Below, piece by piece: positions 12,542 through 24,301 of a stretch of DNA of 64,000 nt. The stretch's first letter is position 1; the number at the start of each line of letters is the position of its first letter. The position numbers and the translations under genes are program-made. The notes under the pieces were generated by a model. It searched no databases, was not told where the DNA came from, and saw nothing but the letters and a program-made list of their open reading frames with translations. Origin of the DNA: Spiroplasma sp. SV19. GTDB lineage: Bacteria; Bacillota_I; Bacilli_A; Mycoplasmatales; Mycoplasmataceae. The stretch is taken from the NCBI RefSeq assembly GCF_030060925.1, contig NZ_CP045455.1, positions 806,001 through 870,000 of the forward strand, given 5' to 3'.

Positions 12542-13069
12542 CTAATCTAAATCCTTAATGAAATCTTCCACTAGTTTCTCATTTTTTTCTTTTGTGATTT
12601 CTTTTTCTAATAATTGTTCAGCTGCATTAAAGGCAATATTAATAATTGATTTCCGAATATCATCTTTATATTGTTCTTTTTCCTTTTGTATTTCTTTATG
12701 TGCTTGTTCATTTAAACGAACTACTTCCGCTTTTGCTGTTTCTAATACTTGATGTCGTTTTGTTTCTGCTTCAGTACGCGCATCAGCAATAATACCATTC
12801 GCTTCTACTTTTGCAGTTGTTAATAATTTTGATGCTTCTTTTTGGTCAATTGTTGCTTTTGCTTGTTTATCAGCAACATCTTGAATTAATTCACGAATTT
12901 TATTACGACGAGCACGCATTGCCTTACGAAATGGGTTATATACTCATTTCGATAACAAAATCAATAAAATAACTGTTGCAATAACATGCGCAATAAAAAT
13001 TCATAAATTTGGAAATAATTGATTAATAATTTCTGCTGGTTCAATTGGTTTTGACATTAATCATAACAT
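12542..13069 (-). CDS. atpF: ATP synthase b subunit
   Basis: 175 aa: one membrane helix (about residues 20-42, WIFIAHVIATVILLILLSKW), then a long charged dimerisation helix. Two starts are possible: ATG at 13069 (MLWLMSKPIEP) with GGA six bases upstream, chosen here, or ATG at 13057 (MSKPIEP) without a clear ribosome site. Unlike some mycoplasma b subunits, no usable lipoprotein signal is seen after either start. Confidence 0.93.
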
Positions 13070-13117
13070 AAGACATCCAAACCTTTCTATTTCAAAATTC
13101 TTTAATATTATTAATTC

Positions 13118-13405
13118 TTAACCAGCCACAAATGCTAAAATAATAGCAATAACTAATGCATAAATTGATCCTGATTCTGTAATAGCAGCAGCAATAATAT
13201 ATTGGGTACGAACTTTCCCCTCAACTTCTGGATTACGAGCAATCGCTTCAACTGCTTTCCCTCCAGTGTATCCTTGTCCAATTCCTGAACCACAACATCC
13301 AATCGCAGCCAATCCTGCTCCTAATAATGACATTCCTTTGGTAAATCCTTCATTAATTCCTGCCATTAATCATACGCCAATCATATTTGACATTAAATCT
13401 AACAT
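13118..13405 (-). CDS. atpE: ATP synthase c subunit
   Basis: 95 aa hairpin of the membrane rotor ring. Helix 1 contains GSGIGQGYTGGKAVEAIAR and helix 2 AITESGSIYALVIA, where the Glu is the ion carrier. Gln in GIGQG plus Glu-Ser and the Tyr five residues on match most of the sodium-binding set described for Ilyobacter tartaricus; the Thr after the Ser there is Gly here. The ATG at 13405 has AGGAG 9 bases upstream; the protein carries about 13 extra N-terminal residues before MAGINEG. Confidence 0.95.
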
Positions 13406-13456
13406 ATTGTAATTCTCCTCTTCTTTAAAAATATATAATTTTATTTTAATACTTTT

Positions 13457-14275
13457 TTATCCATTTAAGTGGACATTTTGAACATTTTTTACTTTTTTAT
13501 GTTTTTTTAATTTAATTGTTTTTTCTTTCTCTGTTTTTTCATCCGTATGCATTTCCATTGCTCAATATGCAATTGTTAAGACAGCAAAAATATACGCTTG
13601 AATTAAACCATCAAAAACATCAAAATAAATACTTAAAAATGGTAAAAACATCCCAGCCAATAAATCAACTGGTCCAATATAAGGAATTTGCCCCCAAATA
13701 AAGCCCATTAAAGCGGTAAACAAAGCAATAATAACTGTTCCCCCTAAAATGTTTCCAAATAAACGAAATGAAATTGAAATTAACGGCACAAATTGTGTCA
13801 ATAATTCTAATGGATTAATAAATTTTTTAAAATACATCATTTTCTGATATTTAATCCCAAAATAATAGATTCCAATGAAAGTAACTAATCCCATTGATAA
13901 TGGCACTGTATAAGCAGTTACGAGTGAATCAAATCCAACGACACTCATTAAATTACCAATACCAATATACAATAATAAGTACATAACATAAACTGTTAAA
14001 AATTTATATTTTGGTCCCATTAAATCCACAACTTGCTTCTCAACCCATTTAATTGCAATTTCAGCAAAAAGGACTAAGCCTGTTGGAACATCAGTTGGAC
14101 CAATTTTTTTCAATCGTTTATAATAACCAATTGATAAAAGCATAATAATAAAAGTAGTCAATACTATCGTTACTAATTGCGGCAATAAAATTGTATAGCT
14201 TCATGCTTCCATTCCGGTTTTATTTGCATCAGGCACTAAATTCATTGCAAAAAGTTGATAAAAATTAACTTTCAT
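13457..14275 (-). CDS. atpB: ATP synthase a subunit
   Basis: 272 aa, five to six membrane helices. The stator arginine helix is in PLISISFRLFGNILGGTV. The C-terminal tail is long and lysine-rich (EMHTDEKTEKEKTIKLKK), cytoplasmic by topology. The start overlaps the upstream atpI-like gene by 11 bases. Confidence 0.95.
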
Positions 14276-14645
14276 CGCCGTTTATACCTTCCTTTCTGTT
14301 TTTACGTTTTGGAAATTTAATATTAACAAACAATGACGATAAAGGACAAAGACTAATTCCCACAATTACCGTATATATACTAAAAAAACTAGTATTCTTA
14401 GCATAAATAACTATTGGTATAGCATAAATAACTAAGCGAACTAGGTACAATAAGATAAAAAAGTACTTATTTAAACTTATACTTAACAATCATCCCGAAA
14501 AGCAAATGATTAAGAAACCTATAAGAGAAAACAAATATCCTAGGGCTAATCCTGAGTATAAAGTTCATTCTTGTTTTAATGTCAAATATATAATCGTCAA
14601 TACCGCAAATATCCCCAAAAACATAATTAAACTTATTATTGACAT
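14265..14645 (-). CDS. AtpI-like small membrane protein
   Basis: 126 aa with about four hydrophobic segments and a basic C-terminus (KFPKRKNRKEG). Position directly upstream of and overlapping atpB is that of atpI, a poorly conserved assembly factor for the c ring. The sequence itself is not diagnostic, so the call rests on position and topology. AAAGGTG lies about 10 bases upstream of the ATG. Confidence 0.75.
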
Positions 14646-14694
14646 TTTATATTCTACACCTTTAAAATGATTTTTTCAATGTAATTTATTTTTT

Positions 14695-15318
<624 letters not shown>

Positions 15319-15346
15319 TAATTATTTTTCCTCCTTAATTTATTAG

Positions 15347-15375
15347 ATTTTAACATAATTCAGAAAAGATACCAA
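15347..15375 (-). promoter_or_regulatory. Promoter of upp-atp operon
   Basis: Minus strand TTGGTA, a 17-base spacer and TAAAAT, about 30 bases before the upp ATG. Confidence 0.65.
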
Positions 15376-15397
15376 GGTTTCATAAACAATTAACAAC

Positions 15398-15427
15398 AAA
15401 AAATCTTAACAGGTTGTTAAGATTTTG
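15398..15427 (-). terminator. Terminator after the mupG-like gene
   Basis: Stem AAAATCTTAAC / GTTAAGATTTT with a five-base loop, then T-rich sequence on the minus strand. It ends the beta-glucoside operon three bases after the last stop codon. Confidence 0.85.
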
Positions 15428-15429
15428 TG

Positions 15430-16539
15430 CTAAATTAAGTTAAAACTAAATTCACGATTCGGCATTAAACAGTCAATAATATTTTGCTCATTTTCATCTA
15501 ATTGACCAACTCAATTTCGAATCCCATCACTTGCCATTTGTTTTGTAATAATTTGTAATTCACCCCGATAATTTTGTGCTTTATTATTTAAAATAACAAT
15601 ATCCCCTTTTGCAAAAGATTTTCCCTCAAAAGAACGAGGTGGAATATCAAGGTCACGATATTTTAAACGTGAGAAAGTACTACGAATCATATATTCAGCC
15701 AAATCAGGACGTACAAAGTGCACATTTTGATCACTTAAAATTGTTTTTTCAGCAGAAGTAATTTCAATTGATGGTTTTAAATTCAATGTTATTTTATGCA
15801 AATTAATATTATTTAATGTCGTCAATTCTTCATCATTTAGAAATTGTGTTGAAACAATAATATCATCAACACCTAACGCAACAAAATGTCGAACTTGGAA
15901 ATCTAATGGTAAATCACGATGCATTTCAATACTTGGTAATTTATCATTATGCTGTCAAGGACCTTGTGCATCTGGACGTTGTAAAGCAACAAAGGCCTGT
16001 GATAAAATTCCCTCTGTTTTTAAAATAGTCATTTTTTCTACAAAATACGGTAATGAACTAGCAGTATAACGTTGCGGATAAAAATTTCAACATGCTACCA
16101 AATTACTCTTCTTTGCCTGTAAAGAAAGTAAATATGGGATTTCTTGGGCAGGATTTGAACTATTTAAAATAATTTTAATGTCTTCATGATTATGCGTTAA
16201 CTTTGCAATTCCTTCGGCACTAACTCCTGCATCAAATCGAATCCCTTTTAATCCTAATTCCGTGGTAAAAAAATACATAATTTGCTCACGATTATTTTTA
16301 TCTAATTTAAATTCATCATACACCGTGTCATCAACATCACCATAAACTTCCATTCCTAACTTGTGCGCTATTTTTGTTAAAGTTAAGAACCGTTGAAATA
16401 ACTCTTGATTATCTTTTTTGACATTAATTAAAGTAGTGAAAATAACTTTAATTTGTGCTTTTGCACACTTTATTAAATACTCTTCTAAATCATAGTTTGC
16501 TTTGATCAAATGCGGATATAAACTAATACCAAGACGCAT
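15430..16539 (-). CDS. MupG/DUF871 family TIM-barrel protein
   Basis: 369 aa: N-terminal TIM barrel (LGISLYP at the start; GIRFDAGVSAEGIAKL in the middle) and a C-terminal cyclophilin-like domain from about residue 250. In Staphylococcus aureus this family includes MupG, a 6-phospho-N-acetylmuramidase acting on phosphorylated MurNAc-GlcNAc taken up by a PTS. Here it sits last in a PTS-IIA, ROK kinase, Gfo/Idh, GH1 gene run, so a role on a phosphorylated disaccharide is likely, but the exact substrate is inferred. It starts 5 bases after the IIA stop. Confidence 0.88.
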
Positions 16540-16544
16540 AATAA

Positions 16545-16877
16545 TTAATCTAAAACCTTTTTAGTTTGTAATTTATCATATAAATCAATAAATTCTTTTG
16601 CAAGTTCAATAACCATCTGGGCTGTCATCATTTGATCTTCAGCATGAATAAATAACACCGGAACTTGGTGTTTAACACCTTGAGCCTCTTGTTGAATAAT
16701 ACTCATATGTTGTTTTTCTGCTTCAATAATATTTTGCTCTGCTTCTGTAATTAAAGTATTAGCATTTTCGATATTTCCCTCTTTTGCTGTTTTAATCGCA
16801 ATTAAAGCATTTGACTTTGCCATCCCAGCAAAAGTAATAATACCAAATGATACTTCTTCAAAATTTATTTGTTCCAT
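16545..16877 (-). CDS. PTS lactose/cellobiose-type EIIA
   Basis: 110 aa helical EIIA. The phosphoryl-accepting His78 and the metal-binding Asp81 lie in FIHAEDQMMTA, at the same numbers as in the S. aureus lactose EIIA. Passes phosphate from HPr to the EIIB at 22870-23166. Good ribosome site GGAGAAAATT upstream. Confidence 0.95.
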   Translation of the reverse strand: MEQINFEEVSFGIITFAGMAKSNALIAIKTAKEGNIENANTLITEAEQNIIEAEKQHMSIIQQEAQGVKHQVPVLFIHAEDQMMTAQMVIELAKEFIDLYDKLQTKKVLD

Positions 16878-16896
16878 AATAATTTTCTCCTTTTCT

Positions 16897-17850
16897 TTAT
16901 TCTACCTCTTTTATCTTTGAAAGGGCATAATAACCTGTCCCATACATTCCTGCTTTATCTTGTAAATTAGAAATTTCAATTTTAAAAGTTTTTAACATAA
17001 ACTCACCAATTCGCGCTTTAACTAAATTCTCTATAATTTGCTTTAATTTTACACCCAAATTAGTGACCCCCCCTGCTAAAATAATTACCTCGGGGTTTAA
17101 AACATATAGCATTGTAACAATATGATCTGCTAACGGAATCAAGCCCTCGGTAATTGTTACAATTGTGATTTCATCATTTTTATCAAATAATGGTTTAATA
17201 TCAACTAATCTTAAATCACGTTGTAATTCGCTTTTTAAAATAGCTAATGAACTTTCTTGCTTTTCATCAGCCACTTGATTAATTAATTTTGTTAATCCTG
17301 TCGCTGATGATACTGGTTCAATACAATGTTGTAACCCACAAGTACAAGGAAAGCGGTCTTGAAAATGCCCCCCGTGGCCAAATTCCCCAGCATAGCCATT
17401 TGCACCAGTTCATAATTTGCCATCTAAAACAATGCCTCCACCAATCCCCGTTCCTAACGTATATAACAGTAGTGATTCTTTTTTATCATAAATTCGATCT
17501 CAATATTCCGCTAATGCGGCCGCATTAGCATCATTAATAATATGAACTGGTTTTTGAAAAATATTTTCTGCTTCTTTTGTAATATTAAAATAATGTCAAT
17601 TTAAATTTCCTGCTAAAACAACAATTCCTTTTTTTTCATCTAAAAAACCAGGAATGGCAAAACCGATTTGACTTATTGTTAATCAATCAATTCCATATTT
17701 AGTTAATTGCTCATCAATTTCTGTTTTTAGATGCTGTAAAATTGCCTCCTTTTTTGTTGCAACTTTAAATTCACATAGAATTGCTTTTTTTGCCGAAAAG
17801 ACCGCACATTTGGAACTAGTTCCCCCTAAATCAATTGCCAAAACATTCAT
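16897..17850 (-). CDS. ROK-family sugar kinase
   Basis: 317 aa. N-terminal phosphate loop AIDLGGTSSKCAVF, ROK signature region GTGIGGGIVLDGKLWTGANG with the EFGH catalytic neighbourhood, and the zinc motif CTCGLQHCIE. Likely phosphorylates glucose or N-acetyl-hexosamine freed by the phospho-glycosidases of this operon. Specificity cannot be read from sequence. AGGAAGG overlaps the stop of the upstream oxidoreductase gene. Confidence 0.92.
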
Positions 17851-17867
17851 TATAATTTATTTCCTTC

Positions 17868-18902
17868 CTATAACTCAATAATTTCTTTATCGTTAGTATT
17901 ATTAGTTAATTCTAGAATTTTAATAATCTCTAGTGAAATAGCTTTTGTGACAACGTCTGATTCTATTTTTTGATTTTTTCATAGTTCATAAACATGTTCA
18001 ATTTCAAAACATAACCCTTCACCATCTGTTACTAACTGCTTGTCAACAGTTTTAATTAAATTTCCTTGTAAATCATAAACCTGATAAGTATACGCCATAT
18101 GGCAAGAATCTTTATGATAATCAACATTATATTTTTGCAAATTACCACCTAATTTGATATAACCTGCTGTTCCTAAAATTTGTGCAGATAAATCACTTGA
18201 TAAATTATCACTTGATAAAATGGTGGAAATACCATTGTTTTTATGACGAAGATTTAATACCGAAGTTGAAATTGCCGTATGGGTTGAATAAGCATTATTC
18301 AAATGGGTTACTAATTGAACTGGTCCTAATAAATCAAGGCCAATAAACAAAGCGTACATTCCACCAGCAAGATGTAACCCAACAAAGTTTGAATCATTCG
18401 GAACTGGTTGAGGTTTCTTGCCACTCGTTGAAACTTTAGCATGACTAGCACTTAAATATTCAATTGCCCCAATTAAACCTGCTGCAATATCATTTCGCAT
18501 TAGACGATACACTGGCGAAAAACCAGTTTTAATACCATCAAATAATAAAACATTATTAATGGATGCTAAATCATATAATTCTTTTGCTGTTTGATATGAT
18601 AATGTTAATGGTTTTTCACAAAAGACATTAATTTTATTAGCTAATAATTGCTTTGCAATTTCATAATGAGTGGCATCACTTGTTCCAATATACGCTAAAT
18701 CAAAATTTGCGGCATCTTGAAGAACATCATCTAAAGAGCAATAAACCTTTTGAATTTGATATTCAGATTGGTATTGTACGGCTTTTTCATACGTTAAATT
18801 ATAAATTCCAAATAGTTTTATTTTATCGTGATATTTTGTATTTTTTAAATCATTTAAAAACCATTTGGTAATTCGTCCTGCTCCAATAAAAACTATTTTC
18901 AT
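17868..18902 (-). CDS. Gfo/Idh/MocA family oxidoreductase
   Basis: 344 aa. NAD(P)-binding start MKIVFIGAGRITKWF and the conserved CEKPLTLS with the lysine of the EKP motif. Such enzymes oxidise or epimerise sugars. Placed between a GH1 phospho-glycosidase and a ROK kinase, it may process an unusual sugar released in the operon. It ends with a TGA tryptophan readthrough of about 40 residues. Confidence 0.9.
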
Positions 18903-18912
18903 TTGAACCTCC

Positions 18913-20397
18913 CTATTGATATCAAAAGTCTCATGCTAACAGTTCTGCTTTTAGCAACGCTGTTAGGGTTTCATCATCGTCAAAAGTTAAATTCTCTCCC
19001 TGTGAAGCAATCACTCGTTTATATCAGACATACGATAATTTAGGTGTTCGCGTTTTAATCTTGCTATTAAAATCAACGGAAACTAAGCCATAGTCTTTTC
19101 GATAACCACCACTTGGTGAAAAAATGTCACAGTAAGTTCATAGTGAGTAGCCAATTAAATTAACCCCACGTTCAATGGCTTTAAAAACTTCTGCCAAATG
19201 GATACTTAAATAGCGAATGCGATCTTTATCAAGAATTAATTGACTTGTTTTATCATCAAAATCACCCATTCCGTTTTCAATAATCATAATGGGTTTCTGA
19301 TATTCTTTTCACAATATTTCAGCCCCCGTTGCTAGCATTGACGGGTCAATAATTCAGTTTCATTTTGTGTACTCAATATCTTTTGGAAACACTTGTTTAA
19401 AACCAGGAGCAAAGAAAGAATGACTTTTTTGATGAAGTACTTTTAAATTATCTTGGTTTTGATCACTTGTAATATAACAAGGACGATAATAATTTCATCC
19501 AATCAAATCCAACCGATTTTTTGCTAATAACGCTAAATCTTGTTCTGAAATAGTAAAATCAATCTCTTCATCTTTTAACCATTGGAAAAAAACATCTGGA
19601 TAAGTCCCTTTTAAGTTCGGATCTAAGAAAAAGTTCTTAAATCATGCATTATATTTTGCCACTGCCGTTTCATCACCAGTTTGGTATTGATGTGGTGGTG
19701 CTCAATCATGGTCAATCCCTAATAAAGCATTTTTTGCAATATATCCAGCTTTTTTTGCTAATTCAAATTCTTCTTTCGCAATGGCTGCACTAAGATTTAA
19801 GTGATGAATAGCTTTAGCAAAAGCTGTTTTATCTTTTTTTGCTGGTGGTAAATAATCACCTAAATATCCATCTAAAGTAAAAGTTGAGTTCTCATCATTC
19901 ACAAATCATAAATCACTATATTTACCTAAATAACGAAAAACAAGTTTTACATAGTTCCGAAATCATTCTATCACACTTCGATTTTCAAAACCACCTTGAA
20001 TTTCTGCTCACATCGGGGTATCTCAATGATATAAAATTGGAATTGGTTTAACCCCATTTTCAACTAAAGTTTTAAAAACATCATCATAAAACTTCAGTCC
20101 TTCTGAATTAAAATCTGTACTATTTTTGGGAAAAATCCGGGTTCAATCCATATTATAAACAAAACCCTGTAATCCCATTCGTTTCATAATCCGTGCATCT
20201 GTCTTATATTTACTATAAAAATCAGCTGCTACTGCAATAGAATTAATTTCCCGCTCTGCTTTTCCTAATGGTGGAATTGAAAAATTACGCTTTGTAAACT
20301 CATCTCAAATAGAATCTGTTCTTCCGCCTAAATTGCGGCCCCCCTCGATTTGAAAAGCACATGTTGATGCAGCAAAAATAAATTTTTTTTCAGTCAT
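18913..20397 (-). CDS. GH1 6-phospho-beta-glucosidase-like protein
   Basis: 494 aa, GH1 barrel. It starts FIFAASTCAFQIEGG, and the nucleophile motif is IIENGMG. The C-terminal FSPSGGYRKDYG has the Ser, Lys and Tyr that bind the 6-phosphate. The acid/base motif, normally FNEP, reads VNDEN: the Glu appears kept, but the preceding Asn is Asp and the Pro is Asn. That is unusual for an active GH1, so altered specificity or a weakened enzyme is possible. The intact paralogue is at 24927-26333. Confidence 0.9.
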
Positions 20398-20470
20398 AAT
20401 TTCCCTCTTTCTAACTATTACTGTTGTTTTCTCAATTTTATTTCGTTAAAATTAAATAAGGTGATTAAAA

Positions 20471-20671
20471 ATGTCAACACAATATATTGTCATAATTATC
20501 GCGGTAATCTTCTTTGTTATTCCTTTTATTGTTTGAACAATAACAAGATTCCGAACAAGAGTATTACAACGTTATTCCGCATGACATAAAATAGCTTTAA
20601 TTGTATCTTATAGTGTTTGTCTTAGTATTTTTCTAATTTTATTAATTCTAGCAGTAACTGTTTTTGCTTAA
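20471..20671 (+). CDS. Small membrane protein
   Basis: 66 aa, starts MSTQYIVIIIAVIFF, two hydrophobic helices around a basic loop (TRFRTRVLQRY) with two TGA tryptophans. AAGGTG lies 8 bases upstream. It is on the plus strand between two minus-strand operon genes and resembles in layout the 64-aa protein at 23316-23510 that flanks the same PTS genes. Function unknown. Confidence 0.7.
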
Positions 20672-20734
20672 AATAATTTATCAGAAAAATTGAAAAGCAC
20701 CAACCACTAATTAATTAGCAGTAGGCGCACTATA

Positions 20735-22825
20735 TTATTTCTTAGCAGAACGATGTTCTGCTTTTTTTGCTTGACGAACTTTTTTAAGTTCTTCTTTTGC
20801 TTTATTTTTTTCTGCTCTTGCTTCTGCTTTAACTTGGTTCCGATATTCTTTATCGTGTAAGTATTTCATTTCTTCTTCGTAGGCAACAGGGTCAGTTTTT
20901 TTCAATTTACGATAATATGTCATATTATCTAACAAAATAAACGGAACCCAAATCGCGGTCGAAACAGCAAAGGAAATTAACGCAACAAGAATTGCCATTG
21001 GATCAACAGTAGCTAGAATTGCTCCTAAGAACCACGGTGTTGTCCAAGGAACAGTTACATACACAACATTAACAAGATGTAATGGTCCTGTTGCTACTCA
21101 CCCAATTAACATTGCGGTCATTGGTGATAAAATAAATGGCGCCAAATAAGTTGGATTTAACACTAACGGAAACCCAAAAATAACTGGTTCGTTAATATTA
21201 AAACATCCGGCCGGTAAAGCATATTTGGAAACTTCTTTTAATTCCCGACGACGCGATAGAATTAAAACCATAATTAGTAAACCTAATGTTGCTCCTGATC
21301 CTCCAATATTCATATAGATATCAAAGAATGGTTTTCCAAATATTCCAACTTGATCATTTAAATTTGTTCGTGCTGATAATCCCGCTGAAATTAATGCGGT
21401 ATTAACACCAATAATCATTCATCAAATTGGTTCAAAAATGGCAGCCATGATGTTTGAACCATGAACTCCAAAGAATCAAAAGAATGAAATAAAGAAAACA
21501 TAAATAACAGCTAAACCTAATCCACCATTACCAGTTGCAAAACCAATAAATCATGAAGTAAAGAAACGATAAATTGCTGCTCCAAATCCAAATGCACTAG
21601 TGCCAATTGGAACGGTTACATAACGTTCTGAAATTGTTAAGAATGCTTCACCAGCAGCATTTGTTGAGAAAAACATATTTGCTGATAAAAACTCAATTCC
21701 TTTATTACCACTAATAATACCACCATGGTTACCACCTTGTGCTAAAATAAATTGTCCTAGTGAATTTCATCCTGTTTGTGACATTAAACTAGTAGCATTT
21801 TTGGGATCAAAATTAGCAAATCACGCTTCCATTGTTGCTTGATTTCCAACTCCAAAGTTGCCAAAAGCTGTTTGAACGGCTAAGATATCAGCTTGGCCAA
21901 AAATCGTTACTCATCCTGTTCCTTTTGCTGTAAAGTCTCATGTTCCATTAACTTTTTGAAAAATTTCCAGTCCGTAAGTAGAAGATAAGAAATTAGCAAA
22001 ATTATTAAGTGTTACATTCCCACTCATATTCGCATTTCATAAGTTTCCAGAAGAAACTAATGTGTTTCATTGTTCAACCTCAAAACCAATATTTGGTAGT
22101 GCGATTGCTGGTGCTAAAAATAAAATATTAAACACCCCAATAATACTTAAAGTAAAAACCATTGGTAAAAATACCGCAAATGATTTTCCAACCGCTGGTG
22201 GAACACCAGCTGGTAATTGAATTTCTAATTTTTTCATATTTCCAAACCAAACAAATAGTTCAGTTGTGGCAATTCCAATAATTAAAGCAGTAAATAGTCC
22301 TTTTGAATCCATAAAGAATGAAACTTGTCCCATACTTGCAATAATAAATCCAGCAAAAGATGCTAAACCAGCAATAACTGGTGATTTATAGTTTCTTGAT
22401 AAAGCTAAAAAATAACCTAATAAGAAAGCAAAGTATAATGACATTGCCCCAATTGTTGCAATTTGAATTTGCCCAAAAGCTAAAGCTCCAATTTGTGATG
22501 CTTTTCCTCAACTAGTTGTTGTGTCAGCAAATAATGCTCCAATTGAATCTCAACTATATCCTGCTGCTCTAGCAAAAAGTCCTAATAAAGATACTTTCCC
22601 AGAACCAGCGCCCCCAAATATAATTGCATCAATTAATAAACCAATCCCCCCAGCAATAATTAATGGAATCATTGTTCCAAATGAATCACGAATCGCTGAT
22701 AAGTGTCGTTGGTTCCCTAATTTTGACATTGTTGGTAATGCTTTATTATTTCACCAAGTTTTAAAGTCACCTTTATGTTCTTTCTTAACCTTATCAGGAC
22801 TAAACTTATCATTATTTTTTTCCAT
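20735..22825 (-). CDS. PTS cellobiose/lactose-type EIIC permease
   Basis: 696 aa membrane permease, larger than the usual 430-450. Core features: N-terminal DSFGTMIPLIIAGGIG, many hydrophobic helices, and the substrate-site region FNINEPVIFGFPLVLNP. The extra length comes from a large middle insertion (about residues 210-420) and a highly charged C-terminal tail rich in Lys, Glu and Ala, probably a cytoplasmic helix. Takes up a beta-glucoside with the separate IIA and IIB. Ribosome site AGGAAGG. Confidence 0.93.
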
Positions 22826-22869
22826 TATGTGTTGAATTCCTTCCTAATGGTAAATATTATGTTCCAGAA

Positions 22870-23166
22870 TTAACCAATTAATTTTAAAGCTAATTCTAAA
22901 GCCTCTTTTCCTTTTCCTAAGGCATAAATCTTTGGATCGATAACTGAAACGGGTTTTTTTGTCATGCTTTTAATATTATTTTCAATATATTTTACTTGTG
23001 GACCAAGTAAAATCACATCTCAATCATCTAAAACCGATTGGGCTTCAGCCATTGCTTTTGCTTCGACATGAACATCAATACCCATACCTTCAGCAGCTTC
23101 TTCCATTTTTTTAACCAAAATTGAAGTACTCATCCCAGCTGAACATACTAGTAAAATTTTTTTCAT
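22870..23166 (-). CDS. PTS lactose/cellobiose-type EIIB
   Basis: 98 aa. Phosphocysteine Cys8 in ILLVCSAGMSTS, the P-loop-like motif of this class, and ILLGPQVKY. First gene of the beta-glucoside operon; receives phosphate from the IIA at 16545-16877. Confidence 0.95.
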
Positions 23167-23204
23167 AACATCGCTACCTTTCTATTGAAGTTACCTTCTT
23201 TTTT

Positions 23205-23234
23205 ATTATATACTAGGAAATAATAATAAAGCAA
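23205..23234 (-). promoter_or_regulatory. Promoter of the beta-glucoside PTS operon
   Basis: Minus strand TTGCTT, 18-base spacer, TATAAT, about 39 bases before the EIIB ATG. A divergent plus-strand gene starts 80 bases to the right. Confidence 0.65.
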
Positions 23235-23315
23235 TATTTTTTAAACTTTCTCCAAAATTAAGAAAATTATTCTATTTTTTGATATAATTATATAATAGAG
23301 AGGTAAAAAGTAGAT

Positions 23316-23510
23316 ATGACACCATCTTTTTATATTTATTTTGCTTTTATTCCTGCTGCAATCTTTTTTCTCATTTGAATGACAATTCGTATTATCGAAA
23401 AGAATTTTCACCGATATTTATATTATAAAAATCATATTCTTTTTATTTCTGGTGCAATTTGTAGTTTAGCAGTACTAATTATTGTTATTGTTTCCTTTTT
23501 TATTAAGTAA
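23316..23510 (+). CDS. Small membrane protein
   Basis: 64 aa, MTPSFYIYFAFIPAA, two hydrophobic helices separated by a basic loop (RIIEKNFHRYLYYK). GAGAGGT lies upstream, and TATAAT-like boxes precede it. Divergent from the PTS operon. Same size and topology as the protein at 20471-20671. Unknown function. Confidence 0.68.
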
Positions 23511-23560
23511 ATTAAAAGTGTTATAATATTTTAAAATTAATTAAACAAGGAGAAGCAAAA

Positions 23561-24118
23561 ATGACTGATATTTTTACAAGAGATAAAAATGGTGAATTAA
23601 TTTTATTTACAGACCCAGAAATTGGAAAAATAACTAATGAAATCCATAAGGCTCAAAAGCAATTGCATCTTTTGAATTATAAAACTAACAAACTTAAGAA
23701 AAAACTAAAATTGTTTGCAAAAATAATTAATAAGCCATTACCGGAAGGATTTTGATTTTTAACACTAATTTATTTAGATTATGGAAAGAATTTAGAACTT
23801 GGAAAAAACAGTTTTATTAATTTTGGATGTTCTTTTTTAGACCGTGGCGGAATAACAATTGGCGATAATGTTTTAATTGGCCCAAATTGCAATATTATGA
23901 CAACTAATCATCCAATTGCTGTTGATCTTAGAAAAGCAACAATTTCAAAAAAAATAACTATTGAAAATAATGTTTGATTAGGCGCAAATGTAACAGTAAC
24001 TCCTTGTGTAACAATTGGGGAAAACTCAATTATAGCAGCTGGTAGCGTTGTCACTAAAAATATTCCAAAAGATGTTATTGCTGGTGGAACCCCTGCTAAA
24101 ATCATAAAAAAACTTTAA
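23561..24118 (+). CDS. Maltose/galactoside O-acetyltransferase family protein
   Basis: 185 aa left-handed beta-helix acetyltransferase of the LacA/Maa type. Hexapeptide repeats run from GKNSFINFGCSF onward; the catalytic His is in MTTNHPIAVDLRK, and the family end GGTPAKII is present. Acetyl-CoA dependent acetylation of sugars is the known role; the acceptor is unknown. AAGGAG lies 10 bases upstream; probably cotranscribed with the small gene before it. Confidence 0.92.
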
Positions 24119-24301
24119 AAGAAAATTATCAAGAAGAATAGAAAAAAATTTAGGAATGATTGCTGTTAAAAACAATAATTATTCCTTTTAATTTAAAAAC
24201 TAAAAAATGAACACCTACAAAAACAATTTCACATTAAAGAACTCAGAGAGTCCTTATTTAGGATTTATTTTAGATGTTCAAAATAAAGTTTTTCTATATA
24301 T

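Noticed and set aside
14265-14645. AtpI-like gene as a novel small membrane protein
   Set aside because: Position overlapping atpB and four-helix topology fit atpI well enough.
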